Positions 51,874 through 60,291 of a stretch of DNA of 64,000 nucleotides are shown here, piece after piece (the first letter of the stretch is position 1; every line of letters starts with the position of its first letter). The notes beneath the pieces were generated by a model that was not told the origin of the DNA, searched no databases, and was given only the letters and a program-made list of their open reading frames with translations. Origin of the DNA: Rufibacter roseus (GTDB lineage Bacteria; Bacteroidota; Bacteroidia; Cytophagales; Hymenobacteraceae); the NCBI RefSeq assembly GCF_001647285.1, contig NZ_LRML01000014.1, positions 1 through 64,000 of the forward strand. The letters are read 5' to 3'. The translations under genes and the position numbers were made by a program.

Positions 51874-52067
51874 ATTTACCAATATTTAAAATTAATAACA
51901 AAAAAATAGCTGCTTTTTTTGACATATTTTTAAAATCAACCCTAACACACGCTCTCAATTAACATTTTCTCACAAATCTTTCTCATCTACAAGAATAGCT
52001 CAAAACCACTACAAATCCCCAGCAACACGTGCTTTATTGATAAATTTTCAAATTTTCATACATGCCT

Positions 52068-52083
52068 GCGCAAACGATTACAT
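52068..52083. promoter_or_regulatory. LacI-type operator, susC distal
   Basis: GCGCAAACGATTACAT, matching the consensus except A at the variable position before CG. It is 210 bp upstream (centre to centre) of the proximal susC site. Confidence 0.7.
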
Positions 52084-52626
52084 CTAAATACCTGAAAACT
52101 GACACCTTAAACACCAGCACTGCCTGTCTTGCGCAATTGTTGAACAACTCTACCTCATGCCTCTAGCCCCATCTGTCCTCGCGCCAAATACCCTTTCCTT
52201 ACAACCAACTCCATTCTGCCCGCCCCTCCTCCAGCAATTCAGGTTAAAATTTATCCCTCTGCTGGTTTTCCTATTACCGAGTAGATTGGTGGCCTACAAA
52301 AAAGATTGCATTTACAGTTTTACCACCAATAAATACTAGATATTTCAACATAAGCCACTTCTCTGCCTATATTATATCAATACAAAAGAAGGATTAATGA
52401 GCTCTTAACAATACCACCCTGTTCACTACAGCTAAATTTCACTGTCATCTTTAAGCACCTTTAACTTTCCATTAATATTATACTCACTAACTTAGACCTT
52501 TTAACCTCTATTGCTCGCGGCACAATTCTCAGCAAGAATGACGGAAAGCAACTGGCTTATTAACCAAAAAACAAATCATTGCTTCTATACCAGCATACCC
52601 AAAGTTCAAACCCAAGACACCTTTAA

Positions 52627-52642
52627 GGGCAACCGATTGCAT
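52627..52642. promoter_or_regulatory. LacI-type operator, kduI distal
   Basis: GGGCAACCGATTGCAT, a good consensus match, 207 bp upstream of the kduI proximal site. Confidence 0.75.
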
Positions 52643-52833
52643 TTCTCACCTTATCCTCTCAGCACACATCATCTATTACCCATAATTGCTTTTTTTGCAA
52701 AAACTATCTACCTACAGGCTTTGTTTTGAATAATTTCCTCTCCTCAATATCCCTCATTTACCATTTTCATTTTGATCAAAATCAGAAAAATCTAAAGAAA
52801 ACTTAAAAAAATGTGCAATAATATTTGCATTTT

Positions 52834-52849
52834 GCGCAACCGATTACAT
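52834..52849. promoter_or_regulatory. LacI-type operator, kduI proximal
   Basis: GCGCAACCGATTACAT, ending 18 bp before the kduI ATG at 52868, the same geometry as at uxaA. The upstream sequence AATATTTG (7 of 8 matches to the Bacteroidota TAnnTTTG box) could be the promoter's -7 element. Confidence 0.8.
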
Positions 52850-52867
52850 AATTTACACTATTGAACT

Positions 52868-53707
52868 ATGAACACAACTCATTCTACTCGTCACGCTATC
52901 CATCCTGAGGATTTCAAGAGCTACGGCACTGAAAAACTACGGGAGCACTTCCTGATAGAGAATCTGTTTCAGAAAAATTCTGTACAGTTAGTATACACTT
53001 TATATGATCGGTTAATTGTGGGCGGCGTGAACCCCGTCGACCAATCGGTTAAACTAGAAACCTTCCCTACCCTTCGATCAGAGAATTTTCTGGATCGTAG
53101 AGAGTTGGGAATTATCAATGTAGCGTCTCCCAGCACTGTAACGGTAGACGGCGAAGTGATAGAAGTAGGCACCAAGGAAGCCTTATATGTGGGCAAGGGA
53201 GTGAAAGAAGTGATTTTCCACCCTGCTCCAAACGGCGAGACACGTTTCTACTTCAACTCGGCCCCTGCCCACCAAGCTTACCCAACTAAGAAAGTATCAT
53301 TGGCAGAAGCAGAGACGGTAGAGTTAGGATCGCTGGAAAACTCAAACCACCGCACTATCCGCAAGGTGTTGATTAATGCAGTGGTAGATACCTGTCAGCT
53401 ACAGATGGGGGTGACTGAATTGCAACCGGGTAGTGTCTGGAACACCATGCCTGCTCACACCCATGACCGCCGCATGGAGGCCTACTTCTATTTTGAGTTA
53501 CCAGAAGACCAAGTGGTTTGCCACTTTTTAGGAGAACCTCAGGAGACCCGCCACATTTTCGTGAAAAACTATGAAGCGGTGCTTTCTCCACCATGGTCTA
53601 TCCACAGCGGCGCAGGCACTTCTAACTATACCTTCATTTGGGGTATGGCCGGCGAAAACCTAGACTACAATGACATGGACAAATTCCCCATTACTGACCT
53701 TAAATAA
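52868..53707 (+). CDS. kduI: 5-dehydro-4-deoxy-D-glucuronate isomerase
   Basis: A 279-residue cytosolic cupin isomerase converting 4-deoxy-L-threo-5-hexosulose uronate to 2,5-diketo-3-deoxygluconate, the first step for unsaturated uronate released by pectate lyases and GH105. The zinc-site motif TMPAHTHDRRMEAYFYFEL and the ending GMAGENLDYNDMDKFPI are highly conserved in KduI. Full length. It is the first gene of the plus-strand uronate operon, 6 bp before kduD, and carries a LacI-type operator just before its start. Confidence 0.97.
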   Translation: MNTTHSTRHAIHPEDFKSYGTEKLREHFLIENLFQKNSVQLVYTLYDRLIVGGVNPVDQSVKLETFPTLRSENFLDRRELGIINVASPSTVTVDGEVIEVGTKEALYVGKGVKEVIFHPAPNGETRFYFNSAPAHQAYPTKKVSLAEAETVELGSLENSNHRTIRKVLINAVVDTCQLQMGVTELQPGSVWNTMPAHTHDRRMEAYFYFELPEDQVVCHFLGEPQETRHIFVKNYEAVLSPPWSIHSGAGTSNYTFIWGMAGENLDYNDMDKFPITDLK

Positions 53708-53713
53708 GCAGGC

Positions 53714-54502
53714 ATGTTGAACCTATTTGATTTAAGCGGAAAAGTTGCCTTGGTTACCGGTGCCACCCATGGGTTGGGCATGGCCATGGCTAAGGCCCTT
53801 GCTAAAGCCGGGGCCACATTAGTGGTGAACGGCAATACTCCGGCTAAAATGGAAAATGCCTTGGAGGCCTATGCGGCAGAAGGCATTCATGCCAAAGGTT
53901 ATTTGTTTGATGTCACGAATGAAGCGCAGGCCAAAGAGCATGTAGAAACCATTGAACGTGAGGTAGGCCCCATTGCTATTTTAGTGAACAATGCCGGCAT
54001 GATTAAACGCATTCCGGCTCTTGAAATGGAGGTGGAAGACTTCCGGAAGGTGCTGGATGTAGATTTGACAGGTCCTTTCATCATGTCCAAGCTGGTGGGC
54101 AAGTACATGGTGGAGCGCAGAGTAGGTAAAATCATCAATATCTGCTCTATGATGAGCGAGTTAGGTCGCAATACGGTATCGGCCTATGCCGCAGCCAAAG
54201 GTGGCTTGAAAATGCTGACACGCAATCTGGCCACTGAGTGGGCCAAGTACAATATACAAGTGAACGGAATAGGCCCTGGGTATTTTGCCACGGACCAGAC
54301 GGCCCCTATTCGGGTAGATGGCCACCCGTTCAACGAATTCATTATTCACCGAACACCTGCCGGACGCTGGGGTGACCCAGACGATTTAGCCGGAGCCACC
54401 ATATTTCTGGCCAGCAAGGCCAGTGACTTTGTGAATGGCCAGATTTTATATGTAGACGGAGGGATATTGGCAACAATCGGGAAACCGAGCAACGAGGAGT
54501 AA
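53714..54502 (+). CDS. kduD: 2-keto-3-deoxygluconate 5-dehydrogenase (SDR)
   Basis: A 262-residue short-chain dehydrogenase: cofactor motif TGATHGLG near residue 16, NNAG, and the catalytic YAAAK. KduD reduces 2,5-diketo-3-deoxygluconate to 2-keto-3-deoxygluconate with NADH. Gluconate 5-dehydrogenases are very similar, but the coupling to kduI (6 bp gap) supports KduD. Length normal. It is followed, after 23 bp containing a strong Shine-Dalgarno, by the LacI regulator. Confidence 0.93.
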   Translation: MLNLFDLSGKVALVTGATHGLGMAMAKALAKAGATLVVNGNTPAKMENALEAYAAEGIHAKGYLFDVTNEAQAKEHVETIEREVGPIAILVNNAGMIKRIPALEMEVEDFRKVLDVDLTGPFIMSKLVGKYMVERRVGKIINICSMMSELGRNTVSAYAAAKGGLKMLTRNLATEWAKYNIQVNGIGPGYFATDQTAPIRVDGHPFNEFIIHRTPAGRWGDPDDLAGATIFLASKASDFVNGQILYVDGGILATIGKPSNEE

Positions 54503-54511
54503 GCATTACAT

Positions 54512-54518
54512 AAGGAGG
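54512..54518 (+). promoter_or_regulatory. Consensus Shine-Dalgarno before the LacI gene
   Basis: AAGGAGG ends 7 bases before the LacI ATG at 54526. It is the only full-consensus site seen at a gene start in the window. Bacteroidota mostly start translation without such a site. Confidence 0.75.
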
Positions 54519-54525
54519 ATCACCA

Positions 54526-55593
54526 ATGAAGAGCAATGAACCGGCACCCGTGGCACCAAGAAACAAGGTGACCATCCATGACATAGCTGAGAAGCTGAAC
54601 ATTACCGCTTCAACGGTTTCGAGGGCGTTAAACGATAACCCCAGAATCAGTGACGTGACCAAGAAGGCTGTTTTGAAAGCAGCCAAGCAACTCAACTACC
54701 AGCCCAACAATATTGCCGCTGCGCTTCGTAATGGCAAGAGTTATATTATTGGCATTATCATTCCTACCGCCGACCGCTCTTTCTTTGCCTCGGTAGTACG
54801 CGGAATTGAAGAGATAGCCAACAAACTCAACTATAAAGTCATTATCTCCCAGTCGTATGACAACTATGACAAGGAGGTACAGACGGTAGATGCGTTACTG
54901 AGTGCTCGGGTAGACGGTATCATTGCCTCCATAGGGAAGAATACGGAGAACTTTGACCACTTTAAAAGACCTCAGGAAAAAGGCATTCCGCTGGTGCTTT
55001 TTGACCGCACCACTGATGATCTGGAAGTAAGCCAGGTTATGATTGATGACTATTTAGGTGCCTACAAAGTAGTGGAACATCTCATTCAGCAGGGCTGCCG
55101 ACGGATTGCCCACTTCACCAGCCCTAAAAAAGTGAGCATTTTCAAGGAGCGCCTTCGTGGGTATCTAGATGCCCTGCGTGATCATGAGATTCCGTTTGAT
55201 GAATCGCTCGTGATTAAAAGCAATCTTCAGCTTGAAGATGGCCGGGAAAGCATGAAGCAACTGCTGAAATTAGAACAACGCCCAGACGCTGTATTTTCTG
55301 CCAGTGACTACGGAGCTATGGGGGCCATGCAGGTAGCAAAAGAGCAAGGCCTGAAAGTGCCGCAAGATATTGCGCTAGCAGGTTTCGGAAACGAACCTTT
55401 TACCTCTTTCTCTGACCCAGCCCTTACCACAGTAGACCAGTTCAGTCTTACCATGGGCCGCATTACGGCCGAGCTGTTTTTTGAGAATTTCAAGCAATCG
55501 GGAGACAATAAGTTAGTACCCCAAAAAACAGTACTTAAGCCGGAGCTAATTATTAGGGGATCCTCTTTAAAAGGAACTGGACCTAAGAAATAA
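54526..55593 (+). CDS. LacI-family transcriptional regulator of uronate/pectin use
   Basis: A 355-residue LacI/GalR regulator. The helix-turn-helix and hinge helix are intact: VTIHDIAEKLNITASTVSRALN, then NYQPNNIAAALR. A periplasmic-binding-like effector domain follows (about 75-345, SYIIGIIIPTADRSFF). LacI proteins bind pseudopalindromes with a central CG. The window has eight such sites before pectin genes, which this protein probably recognises. The effector is probably a pathway intermediate such as 2-keto-3-deoxygluconate, galacturonate or tagaturonate (inference). The gene is inside the operon it would control, giving feedback, and has a strong Shine-Dalgarno. Confidence 0.93.
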   Translation: MKSNEPAPVAPRNKVTIHDIAEKLNITASTVSRALNDNPRISDVTKKAVLKAAKQLNYQPNNIAAALRNGKSYIIGIIIPTADRSFFASVVRGIEEIANKLNYKVIISQSYDNYDKEVQTVDALLSARVDGIIASIGKNTENFDHFKRPQEKGIPLVLFDRTTDDLEVSQVMIDDYLGAYKVVEHLIQQGCRRIAHFTSPKKVSIFKERLRGYLDALRDHEIPFDESLVIKSNLQLEDGRESMKQLLKLEQRPDAVFSASDYGAMGAMQVAKEQGLKVPQDIALAGFGNEPFTSFSDPALTTVDQFSLTMGRITAELFFENFKQSGDNKLVPQKTVLKPELIIRGSSLKGTGPKK

Positions 55594-55655
55594 ACTCAGA
55601 ACATAGATCCATCCGAACCTTCATACTTATTTCAGACACTCCAAATCAACGCATT

Positions 55656-57077
55656 ATGCAACCTCTAAATAGACAAACCGCCAATATCACCGCCCTACGC
55701 CCGGTTAAAGTACTACAATTCGGAGAAGGAAACTTCCTGCGTGGGTTCGTGGATTGGATTGTTGACATCCTGAACGAAAAAACCGACTTCAACGGCTCCG
55801 TGGAATTGGTGCAGCCTATCAACCAAGGCATAGTGCACCTGATCAACAAGCAGGACGGTTTGTACCACGTATTATTAGAAGGCATCCAGGGGGGTGAGGC
55901 CACCCAGGAAACCCGTTTAATCACCTGCGTTTCCGGCGGATTGAACCCTTATGACGATTACCAGGCGTATTTACAGCGTGGTGAGAACCCAGAACTGGAA
56001 TTCATCATCTCCAACACCACCGAGGCCGGTATTTGCTTTGAGGCAAATGACACCACGCCAGATACCATTCCTTCCAGCTTCCCGGGTAAACTGACCGCTT
56101 TGCTGTACCGCCGTTTCCAGCACTTCAATGGTGCCGCTGACAAAGCCTTGACCATTATTCCGTGCGAACTGATTGAGAAAAACGGTGAGAACCTGCGCAA
56201 AACAGTGTTGCAGTTTGCCCAACACTGGAACCTGCCCGAAGGTTTTGTAGCTTGGGTAGAAAATGACACTATCTTCTGCAACACATTGGTTGACCGCATA
56301 GTGCCGGGCTTCCCGAAAGACAACATCAAAGAGATTCAAGCGGAGATCGGATTTGAAGATAACCTGGTGGTGAAAGCGGAGCCTTTCCACCTATGGGTGA
56401 TTGAGGCACCGGCTTCCGTAGCCGCTGCCTTCCCGACCGACCAAGCTGATTTACAAGTAAAATTTGTAGATGACCTTACTCCTTACCGCACCCGCAAAGT
56501 ACGTATTCTGAACGGCGCCCACACCGCTCTGGTTCCGGTGGCTTATCTGCAAGGTTTACGCACGGTACGAGAATCAGTGGAAGACGAAAAAGCCGGCACG
56601 TTTATCCAAGAAGCCATTTTTGAGGAGATTATCCCCACGCTTGACCTTTCAAAAGAAGAGCTGGAACAGTTTGCCAACGACGTGATTGAGCGTTTCCAGA
56701 ACCCGTTCATCCGCCACGAGTTGATGTCCATTGCGTTGAACTCCGTGTCTAAATACAAAGTGCGCGTTTTGCCTTCGGTTTTGGAATTTCAGGCCAGAAA
56801 GGGACAACTGCCCCAGCGCCTGTTGCGCTCTTTGGCCGCCCTCATTCTGTTCTACAAAGGCGAATTCAATGGTGAGCAAATTCCGTTGAACGACACCCAA
56901 GATGTTTTAGACGCTTTCAAAGCCGCCTGGTCTAAAGCTACTCCGGAAGAAACCGTAAACGCCATTCTTTCTAATCAGGACTTCTGGGATACCGACCTTA
57001 CTCTGATTGAAGGTTTTGAGGCCACCGTTACTCAGGAACTGAAAGCTTTGCAGCAACAGGAAGTTCAGGTAGGCTAA
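55656..57077 (+). CDS. uxaB: Tagaturonate reductase
   Basis: A 473-residue long-chain mannitol-dehydrogenase-type enzyme reducing D-tagaturonate to D-altronate with NADH. The Rossmann start (VLQFGEGNFLRGFVDWIVD) and the catalytic-domain signature (KVRILNGAHTALVPVAYLQG, RHELMSIALNSVSKYKVRVLP) are typical; the Lys-Asn-His cluster is in the usual region. Fructuronate reductase is the close alternative, but the pectin context and UxaA/UxaC partners favour UxaB. It is followed by a hairpin and a palindrome element before uxaC. Confidence 0.93.
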   Translation: MQPLNRQTANITALRPVKVLQFGEGNFLRGFVDWIVDILNEKTDFNGSVELVQPINQGIVHLINKQDGLYHVLLEGIQGGEATQETRLITCVSGGLNPYDDYQAYLQRGENPELEFIISNTTEAGICFEANDTTPDTIPSSFPGKLTALLYRRFQHFNGAADKALTIIPCELIEKNGENLRKTVLQFAQHWNLPEGFVAWVENDTIFCNTLVDRIVPGFPKDNIKEIQAEIGFEDNLVVKAEPFHLWVIEAPASVAAAFPTDQADLQVKFVDDLTPYRTRKVRILNGAHTALVPVAYLQGLRTVRESVEDEKAGTFIQEAIFEEIIPTLDLSKEELEQFANDVIERFQNPFIRHELMSIALNSVSKYKVRVLPSVLEFQARKGQLPQRLLRSLAALILFYKGEFNGEQIPLNDTQDVLDAFKAAWSKATPEETVNAILSNQDFWDTDLTLIEGFEATVTQELKALQQQEVQVG

Positions 57078-57085
57078 TCTTTCCA

Positions 57086-57122
57086 AAAACAGCGGCAATT
57101 TTTATAATGGTCGCTGTTTTTG
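57086..57122 (+). terminator. Terminator-like hairpin after uxaB
   Basis: Arms AAAAACAGCG (57086-57095) and CGCTGTTTTT (57113-57122), loop of 17 nt. It is within the operon and its 3' arm is also the 5' arm of the palindrome at 57114-57153. Confidence 0.65.
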
Positions 57123-57153
57123 ACTTATTTTCACGAAATCATGCTTAAAACAC
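57114..57153. repeat. Palindrome family element 17
   Basis: Left arm GCTGTTTTTGACTTATTTT, right arm GAAATCATGCTTAAAACA. It shares its left end with the upstream terminator-like hairpin. Confidence 0.75.
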
Positions 57154-57206
57154 AAAAGCTGTAAAAGCCTTTGTTGTTTCATTTCCCAATAAACGACTCA
57201 AAGTAC

Positions 57207-58604
57207 ATGTCATTTTTAGACGACAACTTCTTACTTCAGACCAAAACGGCCCAGAGACTTTACCATGAGCATGCCAAGAACATGCCCATTATTGACTACC
57301 ACTGCCACCTGTCGCCGGAGGATATAGCTAACGACCGTAAATTCAACAACCTGACGCAAATCTGGTTGGAGGGCGACCACTACAAGTGGCGCGCCATGCG
57401 TACCAACGGTATACCCGAGCGGTTCTGCACCGGCGATGCGCCTGATTTTGATAAGTTTGAGAAGTGGGCGCAAACCGTGCCGTACACCATGCGCAACCCA
57501 CTGTACCACTGGACGCACATGGAACTGAAGCGGCCTTTTGGTATTGAGAAAATATTAAAGCCAGAATCGGCTAAAGAAATTTACGAGCAAGCCACCGAAA
57601 TGCTGCAAACCGACGCGTTCAGCGTGCGGGGCATTCTTAAAGCCATGAACGTAGAGATCATCTGCACGACTGATGATCCCGTTGACTCCCTGGAATACCA
57701 CCAGAAAATTGCCGCCGATAACTTCGGCTTGAAAGTGTTGCCTACGTTCAGGGCAGATAAGGCCATGGCCATTGAAGACGCTGGTTTCTTGACCTATTTG
57801 CAGAAACTAGAGCAGGCTTCTGGTGTGTCTATCTCGTCTTACCAAGACCTGCAGGATGCCCTGAAACAGCGCCATGATTTCTTCCATGCCCAGGGCGGAC
57901 GCTTATCTGACCACGGTCTGGAGACGATTTACGCCGAGGAATATACTGACGAAGAAATCAACGCTATATTCTCCAAAGCGCTACAAAAACAGGCGCTCAG
58001 CAAAGAAGAAGTGCTGAAATTCAAATCAGCTGTATTGGTGTTCCTGGCCTTAATGGATCATTCCAAAGGCTGGACGCAACAATTCCACTTGGGAGCGTTG
58101 CGTAACAACAACACCCGCATGATGCGCGAACTGGGCCCAGATACCGGGTTCGATTCCATCGGTGATTTTGACGTGGCCCGACCGCTGTCTAAATTCATGG
58201 ACAAGCTGGACAATTCTGACCAGTTGGCCAAAACCATCCTGTACAACCTGAACCCAAGCCAGAACGAGCTGTATGCTACCATGATCGGCAACTTCAACGA
58301 CGGCAGTACGCCGGGTAAAGTACAGTACGGATCTGCGTGGTGGTTCCTGGATCAGAAAGAAGGCATGGAGCGCCAAATGAATGCCTTGTCTAACATGGGC
58401 TTATTGAGCCGTTTCGTGGGTATGCTCACTGACTCCCGTTCCTTCCTTTCCTACCCACGCCACGAATATTTCAGAAGAATACTTTGCAACATGCTGGGCA
58501 ACGACGTGGAGAACGGCGAATTACCGGCTTCTGAAATGGAATGGTTAGGCCAGATGGTGGAGAACATTTGCTATAACAACGCCAAGTCATACTTCAACTT
58601 CTAA
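57207..58604 (+). CDS. uxaC: Glucuronate/galacturonate isomerase
   Basis: A 465-residue amidohydrolase-fold isomerase from the ATG at 57207; an upstream frame from 57171 adds 12 residues that are not family-like. It interconverts D-galacturonate and D-tagaturonate (or glucuronate and fructuronate), the first catabolic step for saturated uronate. Conserved stretches: MPIIDYHCHLSPEDIANDRKF, with the metal-binding HCH, CTTDDPVDSLEYH, and NSLVGRLTD-like SRFVGMLTDSRSFLSYPRHEYFRR. It is 9 bp before the kdgK gene. Confidence 0.96.
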   Translation: MSFLDDNFLLQTKTAQRLYHEHAKNMPIIDYHCHLSPEDIANDRKFNNLTQIWLEGDHYKWRAMRTNGIPERFCTGDAPDFDKFEKWAQTVPYTMRNPLYHWTHMELKRPFGIEKILKPESAKEIYEQATEMLQTDAFSVRGILKAMNVEIICTTDDPVDSLEYHQKIAADNFGLKVLPTFRADKAMAIEDAGFLTYLQKLEQASGVSISSYQDLQDALKQRHDFFHAQGGRLSDHGLETIYAEEYTDEEINAIFSKALQKQALSKEEVLKFKSAVLVFLALMDHSKGWTQQFHLGALRNNNTRMMRELGPDTGFDSIGDFDVARPLSKFMDKLDNSDQLAKTILYNLNPSQNELYATMIGNFNDGSTPGKVQYGSAWWFLDQKEGMERQMNALSNMGLLSRFVGMLTDSRSFLSYPRHEYFRRILCNMLGNDVENGELPASEMEWLGQMVENICYNNAKSYFNF

Positions 58605-58613
58605 GCTAGGGGC

Positions 58614-59633
58614 ATGGGCAAAGTTTTATCCTTTGGAGAGTTATTATTGAGAATTTGCCCCGATATGAAAGGGCAATGGCTGGAAGAAAACCGCCTGCCT
58701 TTTTTTGTGGGTGGCGCCGAACTCAATGTGGCCACGGCGTTGGCCTTATGGGACGTGCCTTCTTCTTACATGACCGCGCTGCCTGACAATTTTATGTCTG
58801 AACAGCTGCTGGCATATATGCAAGATCGCCACATAGACACCAGCCGCATTTTACTGCAAGGTGACAGGGTTGGCCTCTATTACCTGCCCAAAGGCAAGGA
58901 CTTGAAGAACGCCGGTGTTATCTATGACCGCGCCGGCTCTTCCTATGCTGGTTTAAAGCCACGTACCATTGACTGGGATACTGTTTTCGAGGATGTATCA
59001 TGGTTCCATTTCAGCGCCATTTGCCCTGCTCTCACCCAACAAGTTGCCGACGTTTGTGCCGAAGCGCTGGAAGTAGCTAAAAGCAAAAACATCTTTGTGT
59101 CTCTGGACCTGAATTACCGAGCCAAGCTCTGGAAATACGGGAAAGATCCGGTAGAAATAATGCCCGCCCTGGCTCAATCATGTGACCTGATCATGGGAAA
59201 TATCTGGGCAGCGCATAATATGTTAGGCATGCCTCTAGAAGAGGAACTGGTGCAGAACACCGAGAAAGAAAAGTTACTGCAGCATGCAAAACTTACTTCT
59301 GAGGCAATTTTAAAAGAGTTTCCGCGCTGCAAAACGGTAGCCAACACCTTTCGGTTCGACCACCAGCAGGGCATCCGCTACTACACCACACTCTACACAC
59401 AAGGCGAATTAATCACGTCGCAGGAGTATGTGGTAGAGAAAATTCTGGACAAAGTAGGCAGCGGCGACTGCTTTATGGCTGGACTTTTATACGGATTTTA
59501 TCACCAGCACTCTCCAGAGAAAACCTTGGAGTTTGCCACTGCGGCAGCCTTTAAAAAATTGTTTATCCCAAGCGACGCCACCACCAGCACGGTAGCCGAG
59601 ATTGAACATACCATCACTGAATATGCCCAATAA
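58614..59633 (+). CDS. kdgK: 2-keto-3-deoxygluconate kinase (PfkB family)
   Basis: A 339-residue ribokinase/PfkB-family kinase that phosphorylates 2-keto-3-deoxygluconate to KDPG. N-terminal FGELLLRICPDMKGQW and the sugar-binding GGAELNVATALA are followed by the C-terminal ATP-site signature DKVGSGDCFMAGLLYG, with the catalytic base Asp285. KDG kinase is chosen over other PfkB sugars because the kdgA aldolase overlaps its 3' end. The stop TAA lies within the first codons of the aldolase gene. Confidence 0.9.
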   Translation: MGKVLSFGELLLRICPDMKGQWLEENRLPFFVGGAELNVATALALWDVPSSYMTALPDNFMSEQLLAYMQDRHIDTSRILLQGDRVGLYYLPKGKDLKNAGVIYDRAGSSYAGLKPRTIDWDTVFEDVSWFHFSAICPALTQQVADVCAEALEVAKSKNIFVSLDLNYRAKLWKYGKDPVEIMPALAQSCDLIMGNIWAAHNMLGMPLEEELVQNTEKEKLLQHAKLTSEAILKEFPRCKTVANTFRFDHQQGIRYYTTLYTQGELITSQEYVVEKILDKVGSGDCFMAGLLYGFYHQHSPEKTLEFATAAAFKKLFIPSDATTSTVAEIEHTITEYAQ

Positions 59634-60282
59634 AGAAACTGCCTTAAAAGCGATCACTGACCAAGGCTTACTCCCCCTTTTCTTTTATGAAGATGCCCAA
59701 GTAAGTCTTGAAATTATAAAAACGCTGTATGATGCCGGAATCAGAACCCTGGAGTACACGAATCGTGGCCCTGCAGCGTTAGAGAATTTCAGGTATCTGA
59801 AGTCTGAATTAGCTTCTTACTCAGATTTGCACCTAGGTATTGGCACCATCAAAACGGTGCAACAGGCTGAGGATTTCTTGAAAGCCGGCGCTGATTACAT
59901 TGTAGCTCCAATTGTTGACCCTGCGGTTGGCAACAGAGTGCATGAAGCGGGCTTGCTTTGGATACCCGGCTGCTTTACCCCTACTGAAATTCATGTGGCT
60001 CAAACCGCACAGGCTGGGCTAATAAAGATTTTCCCAGCCAATATTGTAGGTCCGGCCTTTGTTTCTTCCATAAAAGAACTTTTCCCTGGCCAACTTTTCA
60101 TGCCAACCGGCGGAGTGGAGATGGATGAGCAGAACATTAAAACTTGGTTTAAAGCAGGGGTTTGTGCCGTAGGGATGGGCAGTAAATTGATTAGCAAAGA
60201 AGTATTGGCTAACCGCCAGTACGATCAGTTGCGCACCCAAACCCAAGAAGCCCTGCGCCTGGTGAAGGCAAGCCAATCTTAA
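59623..60282 (+). CDS. kdgA: KDPG aldolase
   Basis: A 219-residue class I aldolase from the ATG at 59623, which overlaps the kdgK stop by 11 bp; the frame from 59602 adds seven residues. It splits 2-keto-3-deoxy-6-phosphogluconate into pyruvate and glyceraldehyde-3-phosphate, ending the pathway. Typical features: the Glu of TLEYTNRGPAALE, GTIKTVQQAEDFLKAGADYIVAP, and the Schiff-base Lys in GLIKIFPAN, with PTGGV near the phosphate site. The family is also called Eda. Confidence 0.93.
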   Translation: MPNKETALKAITDQGLLPLFFYEDAQVSLEIIKTLYDAGIRTLEYTNRGPAALENFRYLKSELASYSDLHLGIGTIKTVQQAEDFLKAGADYIVAPIVDPAVGNRVHEAGLLWIPGCFTPTEIHVAQTAQAGLIKIFPANIVGPAFVSSIKELFPGQLFMPTGGVEMDEQNIKTWFKAGVCAVGMGSKLISKEVLANRQYDQLRTQTQEALRLVKASQS

Positions 60283-60291
60283 CAGAACAAC

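Larger units (their letters stand above)
51792..52867. promoter_or_regulatory. Divergent susC/kduI control region
   Basis: 1076 bp without a convincing gene and with four LacI-type operators (centres near 51865.5, 52075.5, 52634.5 and 52841.5). The two on the susC side are 210 bp apart and the two on the kduI side 207 bp apart. It is unusually long and AT-rich. Small frames at 52157-52339 and 52511-52729 have no supporting features. Confidence 0.7.

Noticed and set aside
52131-52147. GCGCAATTGTTGAAC as a further LacI operator
   Set aside because: It has the left half-site but lacks the central CGA and a matching right half.
52304-52311. GATTGCAT half-site
   Set aside because: Only one half of the palindrome is present; expected by chance in an AT-rich region.
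52157-52729. Two small plus-strand open frames in the susC/kduI control region
   Set aside because: They have no signal sequence, domain or ribosome site, and one contains an operator. They are read as chance frames.
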